Assembly (NCBI GenBank): GCA_027924585.1
Contig: BSBM01000186.1
Span: 1,116,001 to 1,180,000 of the forward strand
DNA: 64,000 bases
Origin: Larix kaempferi
Lineage: Eukaryota; Streptophyta; Pinopsida; Pinales; Pinaceae
Direction: 5' to 3'
In this document: one piece after another, positions 45,791-58,236 of the stretch
Numbering within the stretch: position 1 is the stretch's first letter
How the letters are laid out: each line of letters starts with the position of its first letter
Translations under genes and position numbers: made by a program
The notes under the pieces: model-generated
What the model was told of the DNA's origin: nothing
Databases searched by the model: none
Seen by the model: the letters and a program-made list of their open reading frames with translations, nothing else

Positions 45791-46404
45791 CATATCCCAT
45801 GACCACCTTGCAGAAAAAGGAAAACAAGTTTATCCGGATGGATAAGTGCGAAGAAAGCTTTCAAAAGCTAAAGAAACTACTGATTAGTGCACCGATTCTG
45901 CGTATCGTGGATCCCAATGGGTACTTCGTCGTTTGCACGGATGCAAGCAAGGAAGGACTCAGGGGAGTCCTTATGCAAGATAATTTTGCCATATGCTATG
46001 AATCGAGGAAACTAAAAGAGCATGAGTAGAACTACCCTACTCATGAACTTGAACTAGCCACCATCATCCATGCTCTGAAAATGTGGCAATATTATCTCAT
46101 GAGAAAGAAATTCCTATTGATGACTGATAACATGAGCTTGAAATACCTTTTCAACCAACCCGACCTAAATGCTAGGCAGGTCAGGTGGTTAGCCTCCCTT
46201 AGTGAATACCATTTTGAGCTAAAGCATATAAAAGGAAAGGAAAACAAGATTGCGGATGCCTTGAGCCATCGAGCACATATGCTTTATGAGGTCATGGTGA
46301 GCCAAACCGACTTAGACTTACACCATAGAATTTGAACGGCATGTAAGAGTGACCATTATTACACGAAAATACTTGCAAAGATCTAGGAAGACAAACTTTT
46401 CCAA
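45791..46404 (+). pseudogene. RNase H of element G, broken
   Basis: CEESFQKLKKLLISAPILRI, YFVVCTDASKEGLRGVLMQD (catalytic Asp), CYESRKLKEHE, stop, NYPTHELELATIIHALKMW, FLLMTDNMSLKYLF and ENKIADALSHRAH. The domain is complete apart from stops. Confidence 0.9.
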
Positions 46405-46769
46405 TTGCAGAAAGAATATAAGATAGACGAATCAGGACTACTGTGGTCGAAAGACCGACTTTACATCCCAGACAGTGGAGACATTAGATCAAACATTCTC
46501 ACCGAATTTCACCAGAAACCCTATTCAGGGCACCCCAGATATCAAAAGATGATATCGGCCATAAAGAAACATTACTTTTGGCCTAAGCTGAAAGCTAACA
46601 TCACAATGCTCATCGCAAAATGTCAGGAGTGCCAATTGGTCAAAGAAGAACACCAACACCCCTCCGAATTACTTCAACCATTACCCATTCCGGAATGGAA
46701 ATGGGAGGTAATAAGTATGGACTTCATCACGGGCTTACCGAAGAGTAAGAAACTGAACGACATCATATT
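46405..46769 (+). pseudogene. Integrase N-terminal part of element G, cut by element H
   Basis: HHCC zinc domain: EFHQKPYSGHPRYQK and IAKCQECQLVKEEHQHP. The first catalytic Asp is in ISMDFITGLPKSKK. The sequence reads DIIFV up to 46769 and is then interrupted by the TSD and LTR of copia element H. Confidence 0.92.
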
Positions 46770-46774
46770 TGTAG
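46770..46774 (+). repeat. Target site duplication TGTAG of element H, left copy
   Basis: Matches 52898-52902. Both copies are part of the G integrase sequence, which reads on correctly across them. Confidence 0.95.
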
Positions 46775-47158
46775 TGTTAGGATATTTAGACACTTAGGAG
46801 TTAGTTAAGATCAACTTGTGTAATATATCCGTTAGACATAGAGTGATCCGACGGCTCAACTTCTCTTAGATCAAACCTAACCTTGATCAGTGGCTTAACA
46901 CCCGATTGTTCCATGATCTCTATTTAAAGAGCATGGAGGGTCATTGTTTAGTTGATCGATTATGAGAAGCTCATTTGTAACTTTCTTTCTTTGCATAATA
47001 AATTGTCCCGTAGAAGCTATTTGGCCGGGGCCGTGGAGTGTTTACCTCAAGAGGGTTTAAACCACGTCAAAACATCGGTGTGTTGATCTGTGATTTGTTT
47101 GTGTGAAGTGGTTTCTCTTGGTGTTCGGTCCTTTGGTAGTACCCTGTGTACCCGAACA
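46775..47158 (+). repeat. 5' LTR of element H (384 bp)
   Basis: TGTTAGGATATTTAG...CCCGAACA. Relative to the 3' LTR it lacks 74 bp after ATATATCCGTTAG. TATA-like CTATTTAAAGAGC lies near 46920. Confidence 0.95.
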
Positions 47159-47171
47159 TGGTATCAGAGCT
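47159..47171 (+). other. Primer binding site of element H (initiator tRNA-Met type)
   Basis: TGGTATCAGAGCT directly follows the LTR. Confidence 0.95.
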
Positions 47172-48277
47172 TTTATGAAGTGCCGCTTCCGGTTATGATC
47201 TAGATCTTGAACTGCTGTTGCCGAAACTCGAAAGGGTTTCTAGTTCTGATATTTTTGTGCATTTTTGGGCTATGGGAGGTGTTCCATTGTGTCTGGAGCG
47301 TCGTTTTCATTGGAAAATAGTTTTCGTTTGATTGAAAACGGTTCCCGGATGCTCCAGAAACGCGTATTTCATCAGATCTGAAGGTATAATGTTACAGTGA
47401 CGCATTTTTTTATTTCATTTTTTTTACTGTTAGATTTTTTTTTGGTTCGGATTGTTGCTTTCCTGTCTGCGTATGCTCTTTGCCATGCACCTTGAGCAAT
47501 CTCGGCAAATCAGAAACAGAAAGGGAAAGGGTTTTTCTCGGCTGCGTATGCTCTTTGCCGTGCACCTTGCGCGATCTCGGCAAATCAGAAACAGAGAGAA
47601 AACGTATACTTTCCGGGAAAGCTAACAAGATCTAACTCCAAAAGTGTGGAAAAGTTTTTTTGTTTCGATTTGTGGTCTGTTTTTGCAGGAAAAAGGGCAA
47701 GCACGCAAACCAAGCAGGAAGAGTAAAAAAAAAAAAAAGAAAGCCCCCTTCCTCATTCTCATATTTTACATACCTTTTAATCTAGCTCACTTGGTTCAAA
47801 GTTGCTTTATTCCTTAATAGGTCTTGAGTTCAAGTCTTAGGAAGTTACTTTTAAAAGAAAAAGTGCATGCAATTTCTATTTTCAAGTTACTTTATTGTAA
47901 AAGTACATCTCACTTAAATAATAAAAAATAAAAATACAAGTGAGTCACTTAAGTTTTTTATTGTTGCACTATTTAAAAGTAATATCATTGTAAAAGTGAA
48001 ATCACTTATTTTAGAAAAGTGGTTCACTTCAAGCAACTTTTTTGTAAAGTGATTGTCAAAAGGTTCATTTTGGGAAGAGGGGGGTTCTTTTTTTTAGCTG
48101 GACATTCTCTAGCTGCCACGTCACTATTGGGGACATCTTCAACAGTTTCTTTGTTCAAGCATAACAGCATCATACAGAGTCAGTTTTCAGTGCCATTTTT
48201 TTTGAAACCGCCTATTTTTTCGAGCTCTTCACATCCAGACTATTGGTTTATGCTTTTACAGCCATTAATTTACAAAT
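47172..48277 (+). other. Leader of element H
   Basis: About 1.1 kb between primer site and gag start. Contains a two-copy tandem duplication of 75-bp period (CTGCGTATGCTCTTTGCC at 47467 and 47542). No ORF supported. Confidence 0.7.
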
Positions 48278-51200
48278 ATGGCCGCCCCTTGTGATATTCT
48301 ACTTAACAGTTCCAACTATTTCTCATGGAAATCTCGTATGGAGGATGTTCTACGAAGTAGGGGACTTTTCAGAATTACAACAGGGAAAGAAAAAGAACCC
48401 ACTGATGATGATAAGAAAATAAAATGGGCAAATAGATGTGATGAGGCTCGTGGATTGATTGGGATGTCAATCTCTACTGATTTGCGATTCCACATATCTA
48501 GAATTGATGAACCTAATGCTGCTTGGGACAAGTTGGAAACTGTGTTTGGTAAACACAATGAAATTCGAGGTCACCAACTCGAAAATGAGTTGATTTCTTT
48601 AAATCCAAGTGACTTTTCATGCATTCAAGATTATTTATCTAAGTACAAAACTCTTAAACTCTTATGTGCAGAATGTAAGATTGAGAGGGAAAACAAACAA
48701 TGCATTTATCATATTCTTTCCAAACTTGGACCTGCATATTCTGTTTTTGTATCTACATTTTACTCCATGAAAGCATCCTTGAATGCAGCTAGCTATCAAG
48801 AGCCTAGTCTTGAATCCTTTTGTGATTCCCTGATTTGAGAACAAGATAAACTCATTCATCTTGGAATAATCAACAATGCAGATACATCTGTGAAAGCCTT
48901 ATTGTCCCAACAGAAAGAAAAGTCCAAGCCTCCCAAGAAACAAAATTTTCGCAATAATAAGTCAAACAAGGGTCCCAAACCCTCTCAGTAAGATCCTTCT
49001 TTAAAAAATGACAAAGGATCAAAGCAAAAAGGAAAGAAGACTGAGCGTCATTGCAACTATTGCGGGAAAGATAATCATGATGAATCTAAGTGTTTCAAGA
49101 AGATGGCAGCCTTGGAAGCAGCAATGAAGAAGCACCACATCAGCCTAGATTCGTCTTCAGAATCTACCTCTCATGGACATGCACTTTGTGCTTCTGGTTA
49201 TTCTTATAATGCATCTTCTTCTTCTACTTCAAATGAATGGCTCATTGATTCTGGAGCATCTTATCATATGGCTAAGGATCAAGCCATCTTTTCTACTATG
49301 CATGAATGTAACACCAAACAAATATTTGTTGGTGATGATAGATCTCTAAGTGTTGTAGGAGCTGGAACAGTTCCAGTAGATAATGGTCATTTTAGTGATG
49401 TACTATGTGTTCCAAGAATTTCCTGCAATTTGTTATCAGTCTATCAGATCACTCATTCTGGTGAAGGTAAAACTGTGACCTTTACACCTCACCAAGTTGT
49501 AATCAAGGATTTTAAAGATCCTCAACAGGTCCTAGCTACCGGAATTGTTGATGATATTACCAGGTTGTACAAGTTTAACAACTTTGGGTCATCACCTTTC
49601 CCTTCAGTTTTTGTTGCTCATAGTGATAACTTGAGCAAACTTTGGCATGAGCGATTTGGTCACTTAAATTATCGCTCATTGCAACAACTATGTAAAGAAA
49701 ATATGGTGACAGGTCTTCCGATGGTATCTTGCAGGGATGGTGTTTGCTCCGGTTGTGTACTCGGAAAACATCATCGGGATAGTTTTGACAAACGTGCCTC
49801 TTGGCACGCCTCGGTTCCCTTGGAGCTTGTGCATAGTGACTTGTGTGGTCCTCTTTCATCTGCTTCCTTTTCTGGTTTCAAGTATTTCTTAACTTTCATT
49901 GATGACTACACCAGACGCACTTGGGTTTATTTCCTAAAACTTAAGAGCGAAGTATTTAACATGTTCTTGGCCTACAAGGCCCTTGTTGAAAAACAATCTG
50001 GTCATCAAATTATTAAGTTACGATCTGACAATGGAGGAGAATATGTTAACAAACAGTTCACTACTTTCTGCACTGCACAAGGCATCCAACAACAGCACAC
50101 TGTTCCATATACACCACAACAAAATGGTGTAGCTGAGTGGAAGAACCACACTTTAAAAGAAATGGCTAATTGTATGATCCAATCTAAGGGACTAAGTCTT
50201 CAATTTTGGGCTGAAGCCATAAATTGTGCAAATTACATAGTTAATTGCACCCCCACAAAAGCATTACAAGGTATAACACCGGAAGAAGCATGGAGTAAAA
50301 TTAAACCTGATGTAAGTCACTTTCGTGTGTTTGGTAGTGAAGCATGGGCTCACATTCCGGACGAAAAACGGAAAGCATTGCAGCCTAAAAGTGAAAAGTG
50401 CATATTTGTTGGATATTCTGAAGATGTAAAAGGTTATAGACTTCTTCAACCACATTCTCATGCTATAATCATTAGAAGAGATGTTAAATTTGATGAAAAT
50501 ATCTTGGCCTGCGAGCCTAACTCGGTGAGTGTGCCATCTTTGGCCTGCGAGCCTGATTCGGCGTTTGTGCCTTCTTCTTCTTCTTCCAACTTCCTTGACA
50601 GGTTTCCAACTCCAGTTTCTGATGATGACAGTGAGGATGAAAATCCACCTCCACCTACTTATGTTCCTCCAGTTGCACCAGCACAAGTGCTTCCTCGATG
50701 GGTCCGTTCAACATGTGAAGCAGGTGGTGATCTTGCCGGTGATCCTAGAGATCAACGTCGAATACGTTCTCAGTTTCAGCGAGCCTCTTCTCTTTTGGCT
50801 CAAGTTTTCGAGAATCATGATCCAGAAACTTTTGCAGAAGCTTCAGGGAATCCAGATTGGGATGCAGCCATGGATGAAGAATATCGTTCCTTAATGACGA
50901 ACGATACTTGGGATCTTGTACCTCTTCCAAAAGGAAGAAAACTTGTCAGATGTAAATGGGTCTATAGAACTAAGTATGCATCAGATGGAAGTGTTGAAAG
51001 ACTTAAGGCAAGGTTAGTTGCCAAAGGTTTTTCCCAAGTTGAAGGGATTGACTACAATGAAACCTTTGCTCCCATCGCCAAAATGAACTCTATCTGCCTT
51101 GTTCTTTCCCTTGCAGCCTTACACAACTGGGAAGTCCATCAAATGGATGTCAAGTCTGCCTTCTTACATGGTGATTTACAGGAGGAAATTTACATGGAAC

Positions 51201-52357
51201 AACCTCTTGGCTATGTTCAGAATAACTCTAGCCTTGTCTTCCGCCTTAAGAAATCCTTATATGGCCTTAAGCAAGCTCCTAGAGATTGGTATGCCAAAAT
51301 GGATAACTTTCTCCTTGACACTGGTTTTTCTAGATGCCATTCTGACCCCAATGTCTATACCAACAAAGTAGGAAACCATCTCATCATACTTGTTCTATAT
51401 GTTGATGACCTTATTCTTACTGGTAGTGACCCTAAGCTTATAACCCATGTGAAATCCAGTCTTAAACAAACTTTTGAAATGTCAGACTTAGGACATTTGC
51501 ATTATTTTCTTGGTCTCCAAGTTCTGCAAACCAAAGAAGGAATCTTTCTTTCTCAGTCTAAGTATGCTTGTGACCTTCTTCATCGCTTTCACATGGAAGA
51601 TTGTACACCAGCCCCTTCTCCCTTCCAGTATGGAGTCAAACTTTCTGCCACTTGTACTTCACCTGAAGTAGATGCCACCTTGTATCGTCAGCTTGTTGGT
51701 ATTCTTTTATACTTGACTCATTCCCATCCTGACCTTTCCTTTTCCATTGGTCGAGTTGCCCGTTATATGCAGACACCTCATGAAAGTCACTGGAAAGTAG
51801 CTAAAAGAATACTTCAATATATTCGAGGTACAGTTCAGTTTGGGATTCATTATAGTACAGGGGGGAAACCTTTGTTGGTTGGTTTCACTGATTCAGATTG
51901 GGCCGGCGATCCTAATGATCGAAAGTCTACTGCAGGTTATGTTTTCAGTCTGGGATCTGGACCTATTACTTGGGCTTGTAAGAAACAACAAGCTCTTGCT
52001 CTTTCTTCAGCAGAGGCAGAATATCGAGCAGCAGTTAATGCTAGTCAGGAAGCTTTATGGCTTCGATAGATCCTTTCAGAGTTTGGATTTGAGCAGCAGC
52101 AGCCTACTCCACTTTGGTGCGACAATCAAAGTGCCATCAAGCTTGCCAAAGATCCAGTTCTACATCAACGAAGCAAACACATTGAGCTACATATGCACTT
52201 CATCAGAAATCTTGTTCATGATCGTGTTCTTGAAGTGCTCTTTTTCCCTACAGATGATCAAGTTGCAGACATCTTCACCAAGTCTCTTACAGAAGCGAAG
52301 TTTTTTAAACTTCGAACTATGTTAGGAGTTCAGGAACTTGTCATTAAGGGGGGATAG
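48278..52357 (+). pseudogene. copia gag-pol polyprotein of element H, three premature stops
   Basis: Single frame of about 1359 codons from ATG 48278 (MAAPCDILLNSSNYF) to TAG 52355. Domains: UBN2-type gag (about 1-190); zinc knuckle C-x2-C-x4-H-x4-C from codon 259 (CNYCGKDNHDESKC); protease (WLIDSGASYHM, about 320); gag-pre-integrase (LWHERFGHLNYRS); integrase with HSDLCGPL, RSDNGGEYVN and NGVAEWKN (D, D, E kept); RT with LVRCKWVYRTKYASDG and YVDDLILTG (about 1040); RNase H with FTDSDWAGDPNDRKSTAGY, ALSSAEAEYRA, DNQSAIKLA and DIFTKSL. Stops: TGA 48836 (relatives suggest CGA), TAA 48989, TAG 52067 (probably TGG). The stretch 49103-52066 is open. It would need readthrough or repair to act. Confidence 0.95.
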
Positions 52358-52430
52358 GCTCTAATGCCTCCTTCCTTCTCCTAATAGTGTCACTTTTGTA
52401 AATCCTTCAATCCTATCCCAAGTTGTTCTT

Positions 52431-52439
52431 AAGGGGGGA
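52431..52439 (+). other. Polypurine tract of element H
   Basis: AAGGGGGGA directly precedes the 3' LTR. A similar AAGGGGGGA also occurs at about 52346-52354, just before the gag-pol stop. Confidence 0.9.
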
Positions 52440-52897
52440 TGTTAGGATATTTAGACACTTAGGAGTTAGTTAAGATCAACTTGTGTAATATATCCGTTAG
52501 GGATAGTGTGTTTCTTTAGTATGCATTAGTATGCATTTGTAAATACTTAATCCGACGGTCACGATATGTTTCCGACATAGAGTGATCCGACGGCTCAACT
52601 TCTCTTAGATCAAACCTAACCTTGATCTGTGGCTTAGCACCCGATTGGTCCATGATCTCTATTTAAAGAGCATGGAGGGTCATTGTTTAGTTGATCGATT
52701 ATGAGAAGCTCATTTGTAACTTTCTTTCTTTGCATAATAAATTGTCCCGTAGAAGCTATTTGGCCGGGGCCATGTAGTGTTTCCCTCAAGAGGGTTTAAA
52801 CCACGTCAAAACATCGGTGTGTTGATCTGTGATCTATTTGTGTGAAGTGGTTGCTCTTAGTGTTCGGTCCTTTGGTAGTACCCTGTGTACCCGAACA
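52440..52897 (+). repeat. 3' LTR of element H (458 bp)
   Basis: Same ends as the 5' LTR. The extra 74 bp (about 52501-52574) holds a doubled ATGCATTAGTATGCATT-like segment. Confidence 0.95.
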
Positions 52898-52902
52898 TGT
52901 AG
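52898..52902 (+). repeat. Target site duplication TGTAG of element H, right copy
   Basis: Exact match to 46770-46774. Confidence 0.95.
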
Positions 52903-53900
52903 TGGTAGATAAGTTGTCTAAAGTATCCCACTTTATACCAGTGAAATCTACCTACAAAGTAGTTCACATCACGGAAATATTCTTAAAAGAGATCTTTTGA
53001 TTGCACGGAATACCCAAAGCAATCATTTTTTATCGAGACACGAAGTTCACTAGTAACTTCTGGAGAGCATTGTTCTCCGGGTTGGAGACCCAGTTACAAT
53101 TTAGTACCGCGTACCATCCCCAGACCGTCAGACAAACAGAACAAGTAAACCAGATCCTTGAGGACATGTTGAGGATGTATGTCATGAACAAACCCACCAA
53201 GTGGAAAAATTATTTGCACCTCGCAGAGTTTGCATAGAACAACGGTTATCAAACCTTGGCCAAAATGAGTCCTTTCGAAGTACTCTATGACAGGAAATGT
53301 CGGACCCCCGTGACTTGGGATAGTCCACTAGACAAACTTATGTTAGGACCCGACCTATTAAAGGACTTGGAATAACTAGTCTCCAAGGTACAACTGAACT
53401 TAAAAGAAGCACAAGACCGCCAAAAGTGTTATGCGGGAAAGAAAAGAAAAGACAAAGATTACCAAGTCGGTGAACATGTGTTTCTAAAAATAAAGGAGAA
53501 ACGAATCTCATTAAGCTTGGGACGTTGCGGGAAACTAGCCCCAAGAATTTGTGGACATTTTGAAATACTGGCCAAGAAGGGCCCAGTAGCTTATGAGATA
53601 GCCTTACCAGCTCATATAAAAGTTCGTAATGTTTTTCATGCTTCACTATTAAAGAAATATGTATACAATACTAAACATGTTATTGATTGGTCATTATTAG
53701 AGGTGGAGCCCAAAGGGGAGTTCACGCTAGAACCACTCCACATTCTGGACAAGAGAGAGGTCCAGCTTAGGAGGAGGACCATTACTCAGCTGAAAGTGCA
53801 ATGGAGGCACTTTGGACCAGATGAGGCTACTTGGGAGAATGAGGCCACCATGAAAGAGGCATACCCCGCCTTGTTTCATGACTTCATTCCTAGTCCCTAG
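52903..53900 (+). pseudogene. Integrase core, C-terminus and chromodomain of element G
   Basis: Resumes after H with DKLSKVSHFIPVKSTYKVV, FLKEIF, stop, LHGIPKAIIFYRDTKFTS (second catalytic Asp), STAYHPQTVRQTEQVNQ (catalytic Glu) and MSPFEVLYDRKCRTPVTWD. The C-terminal part (53478-53900) is open: [20 protein letters not shown] and [14 protein letters not shown]. The chromodomain-like end has TITQLKVQWRHFGPDEATWE and EAYPALFHDF. Stops at about 53000, 53236 and 53372. The chromodomain is thought to steer chromovirus integration to heterochromatin. Confidence 0.92.
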
Positions 53901-53925
53901 AAACACCAAGACGGTGTTGTTCTAA

Positions 53926-53936
53926 GTGGGGAGGGA
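53926..53936 (+). other. Polypurine tract of element G
   Basis: GTGGGGAGGGA directly before the 3' LTR. Confidence 0.9.
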
Positions 53937-56900
53937 TGTAATATCCTGAATTTTGGACTAACTATTTTGTTGTTATATTGGGCCACGGCCCCAACACCTA
54001 TGTTTATTTTGAGTATTGGGCATGATCCCTAGAACCTATGATTTATTCTTTTATATGTATATCGACATATCGGGCATGGAGCCTCACTGACTTCTTTATT
54101 TGAGTATATACTGGGAAAGAAGGCCCCAATGTTTAATGATGTTCTTCAGCTTTGATAAGGGTACAAACCCTAATATTCTGAGATGATCTTTTGTTACTTA
54201 CAATGCAGAGCTATGATTTTACATGATTTGACTTATGAGTGTGTTGAGCATGGACTCAGAAGCACACATGTAACCTACGTACCAGGCATAAGCCCCGATG
54301 TACCTAGAAGAATGTTTATCTACTGGGAGTAAGCCCTGAGGTACATTGAGTGTTGGGCCTAAGCCCTGGAGCACTCCAAGATTGATAAACGAATACCGGA
54401 TCCGAGGAAACTTAAATATTCTAGATGTGCCTCACAACCACATTCTAGCACTAGTGTTGACCAGAGGCTCTAGAATTGCACTAGCATAATGCCCATGTGA
54501 GAGTGTTGAGTTAAAAGGCTCTGAAGAGCACTCGGGGTTACTAAATATCAAAGTGTTGAGTCGGAAGGACTTTGAATAACACTTTTAGTTTCATCACACT
54601 TATTTGATTTGATTAATTGATTCATTTTTATCTATCATCAAGTACTGCGGGAACTACCGTGTTAAACAAGGGAATCTGACATGCAAGAGAGAGACAAGAG
54701 GTGCCTAACCAAGCCTACCAAAAGACCATCCAAAGAAGTGGACCTTAACCCTAATTTGTTAAACCAAAGTATCATACAAGATTAAATATTGGTATTAAGA
54801 ATTGTAATAAATAAGGATGGGATTATTTATTTAAAAAAGACATTTATTGCATATAGGTTGTGCATAGTGGGATGCCACATTATGTAATAATATTAATAAA
54901 AGTATTAATATTTAGTGGAAAACCATGATTGTAAATAATAGTAATAGTGTATTAATAACTAGGTTAGAATTACTATTATTATATCTATTGTTACCATAAT
55001 TATTATGAGGAGCTTAAATCAGAAATCATTGATAGATTAAGCCATTGAAAAAGTCTTAGTGAAAAAAGACTAAATACCTATTAAATAATATCTTTTAAAT
55101 ATTATTTATTAATTTAAAGAAACAAATTATTCCAACAGTCATAATTAAAGAATACCCTACTTAAAGAGGGCAGATCCCAAGTTGGGGATTATCTATCTTT
55201 TCATTATCATTCTCTGATGGTAATTAAAGGAGAAACTTTTGCTCCAAGAAACTGAACTAGTATTAACCTTTGGTCCTCTATCTCTTTTGCATGTTGGAAT
55301 CCAGCTTGGGGGGATCCATTACTGAACCAGGAACAGTTGTAGGATCATGGTTGGGAGGAACACGGTAGCCCCAAAGTTATCCAGCTAAAGGCAATTACCC
55401 TAACAGGTTAGCTAGATACAACACGCTCTGCATTAACCATTGTTGAGTGTGTAGGTCACTACAGGAAGGATTCAAGTGCCAAGCAGCTAGGTTTCCACAG
55501 GAAGGGACCAAGTACTCAAGTAGCCAGGTATGGGGTATTTAATGTTCAAATTTTCAGTTATAATAAAGTTAGGTTTCTACAATTAGAATAGATACTGCAT
55601 TATTGTTCATTATCAATATTATCAACTTCGAGGTTCTTCCTAGAACCCACTGGAGGGTCTACCAGGGCTAGCTGGGCTAGCCTTTGCTAGACAACACACA
55701 TTGTCTTCTAGGTTAGCGTTATTATAATTCCTTGTTAATAGATATACGTTTTGTATTTTAATTGTATTCCCTATTCATAGGGAAGAGTTTCATCTACGAC
55801 TGTTAGTTCTTTTTACATTATGACCCTGTCTATATTGGAAACATTACTGAATAGAAATAAAAACCAGACAATGAAAGTTTCAGCTGCATTACTCATTTAA
55901 ATTATCAAACATCTCTACAATAGCAATCTTTAGTCAAAATTTAAACGCATCAAGTATTACATAGAGATTCGTATTCCAAAACGTAGGTTCACATATCCAA
56001 ACATAAATTCACATATAATTCAATCGTCATCTGCATTTTAAATATGGGTGCCAATCCCAAAACCCTTACGGGCATGCAATTTGTGGATCGAATCCCATCC
56101 CCAATCAAAATGCTCTTCATATCAAACCGAATTTATTGAATACACGGTGACCTTAAACTTATTTCTACATTAGTTAACCATTCGTCCTTGTAAATAGTAA
56201 AATAGAAATTCATAGGGGGAATCGGGATTTCAATATTTAAAACTTACAAAAGTCAAATGCAAATCGATACCATAGGAAGACTTCAACAACCATTATTTGT
56301 TTCCACATTAAAATTCTTAACCTCAAACATAGAAAACTTATGAAGGTCATGACTACACACACGAAGGCTTAAAATTTCAACTTGAAAACTCTAATGGGCA
56401 CCTCCCTTGTTCACGGTTCGAATCTCACAACCTAAGGATAGGCGCCCATACTTTTCAAAACTCGTAATCCACAGGTCTGAATATCAAACCCCTAGAATAG
56501 ATCATCTTTCCGAGGATCATTCATGATAAAATTAGACTTAGGATAAGAGTATCATAGGTATCAACGAAATACAAATCTACCATTTATTAGCCTAATTGTC
56601 TAGCTACAAGATGATACTATAATAGTGCATACATTCTTACAAATTGCGCCATAGGAAAGAAATATGCAAGACAGATCCAGGGTAGGTATCACATATAACA
56701 TGGAATCCATTTATTCAAACAAGCGATTTTTCCATTAGAGTTTGTATACTGTCAAAGGCATCATTCAAAAATATAGTAGCCAGGGTTCCTTCATATAGCC
56801 ATTAAGCCTCATAGAAATGAAAGCACAGATGCCCTTTATTATTATAGTTCAAACTTAAAAAAAAAAACAATACCCATGATTACATAGAGGAAAGAAAAAA

Positions 56901-58231
56901 ATATACCCTTTCAGAATCCCATATTCACACAAGTACAAATATAGAAATAGCAACCGAGGCCAATCCATTAAACCCTGCTACAAGCAGAGGGACCCTCAGA
57001 AGTTTTCACCATCAAAATATTAATTACAATGAGTCTTCATACACCGGGTCAAGCCAAAGGAAACCACCCCTGAGACTTCAAAAATCTGAGTGAGACAAAG
57101 GCCTCACGAAGTCTCACCATCATAATTTACCAAAAACGAGAAAGGTAAGTGTGAAGGGTTAACAGAACCCAGGTGTTACCATTTCCAAATGCCATGAGTA
57201 GTTCGTAAGGGCTCTTTTCTGGTTCAACACAGGGAGCCACTCCATACATATCAACGAGAACATATCAGAAGTTAGAACTTGAATAGTTAAAGGATTATGG
57301 AGTTAAAAACTGAGAAAACTTTTGGGTAACGAGAAGAGTAGTTAACTGTAGATGGGTTCTACTACATCATGACCATGCCCATCAATGATACCCTGGCCAT
57401 GCACACATCTCAGGCCAGGCGTAGTTGCTCCACCAACAAGCTAAAGAATCTCCCTCTAATCCAAGAGACAATCAAACTCACGACTTGACATCGTTGGGAA
57501 AACCCTTGCCAAACCCTTCATCCAGCTGGCCACAAACCACGTGACTGCCAAAGAGCGCATTCAATATAGCCAACGACCACGATAGGACACCATTGCAAAT
57601 TGCAAATCATATCGTATAGTTTTGGGGGTTCAAACATTTAGTTAAGTATCATAAAGGACAAAGACCTCAACCCTTACATATTTATCACCAAGGGTGTTTT
57701 TCTTCCACCTTGAGAATTTCACATGATGAAACTATTCACAAAATAACCACGAGGGACACCTATGAGGAAATTTCAAATAAGTATGCATTAGAGGAATCGC
57801 TAAGTAAGACCACATGTCTCAAACATTCACACCTTACCTCTCGGCGACTCTGCCAGGAGTGCTTAGATTAACCCCAAAGTTTCAGGAAAATTGAACTTCA
57901 CTCATCAAGTTTATCAAACCTGAGGATTAACATTTGAACAATTGAGCTTTTAAAACATACATTTAAAGCGCACAAGAAGCAAAAAGACTGCTAGTATTAT
58001 CTCATGACTACACTTTGCAATCATACTCAACATAATCACTTCCGCATCGACAAGCATGACCAATGAGAACTACCTTGTTAGAAATTCTCCCAAACACTTA
58101 GATACTAAATGCAATACCGATACCCTTTTTTTATAGCACTGAAGTTGTTTCATAAATTATAATTGGTGTTAGGAAGATTTGCAAGGTGAAGGAATTTTTT
58201 TTTTTATTCTATTATTTTTAGGGACATTACA
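53937..58231 (+). repeat. 3' LTR of element G (4295 bp)
   Basis: Same ends and almost the same length as the 5' LTR. About 34 differences in the first 440 bp, counted by eye. Followed by TSD AGTTC. Confidence 0.95.
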
Positions 58232-58236
58232 AGTTC
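58232..58236 (+). repeat. Target site duplication AGTTC of element G, right copy
   Basis: Exact match to 38652-38656. Confidence 0.95.

Larger units (their letters stand above)
46775..52897 (+). mobile_element. Element H: complete Ty1/copia retrotransposon
   Basis: 5' LTR 46775-47158, primer site 47159-47171, leader, one gag-pol frame 48278-52357, polypurine tract 52431-52439, 3' LTR 52440-52897, TSD TGTAG. The LTRs show about ten mismatches over their shared length, and the 5' LTR lacks 74 bp present in the 3' LTR. It lies within the integrase of element G, so it is younger. Confidence 0.97.
38657..58231 (+). mobile_element. Element G: complete chromodomain gypsy retrotransposon, with nested copia
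   Basis: 5' LTR 38657-42952, primer site 42955-42968, gag-pol 43138-46769, interruption by element H (46775-52897), remaining integrase and chromodomain 52898-53900, polypurine tract 53926-53936, 3' LTR 53937-58231, TSD AGTTC. The order gag, protease, RT, RNase H, integrase, chromodomain and the tRNA-Met primer site point to a Del/Tekay-like chromovirus. The LTRs differ by about 34 bases over the first 440 bp aligned by eye, so the insertion is old. Gag-pol upstream of H stays in one frame but has about 16 stops. Confidence 0.95.

Noticed and set aside
50264-50686. 140-codon minus-strand ORF within element H
   Set aside because: Shadow of the gag-pol frame on the other strand; no independent motif.
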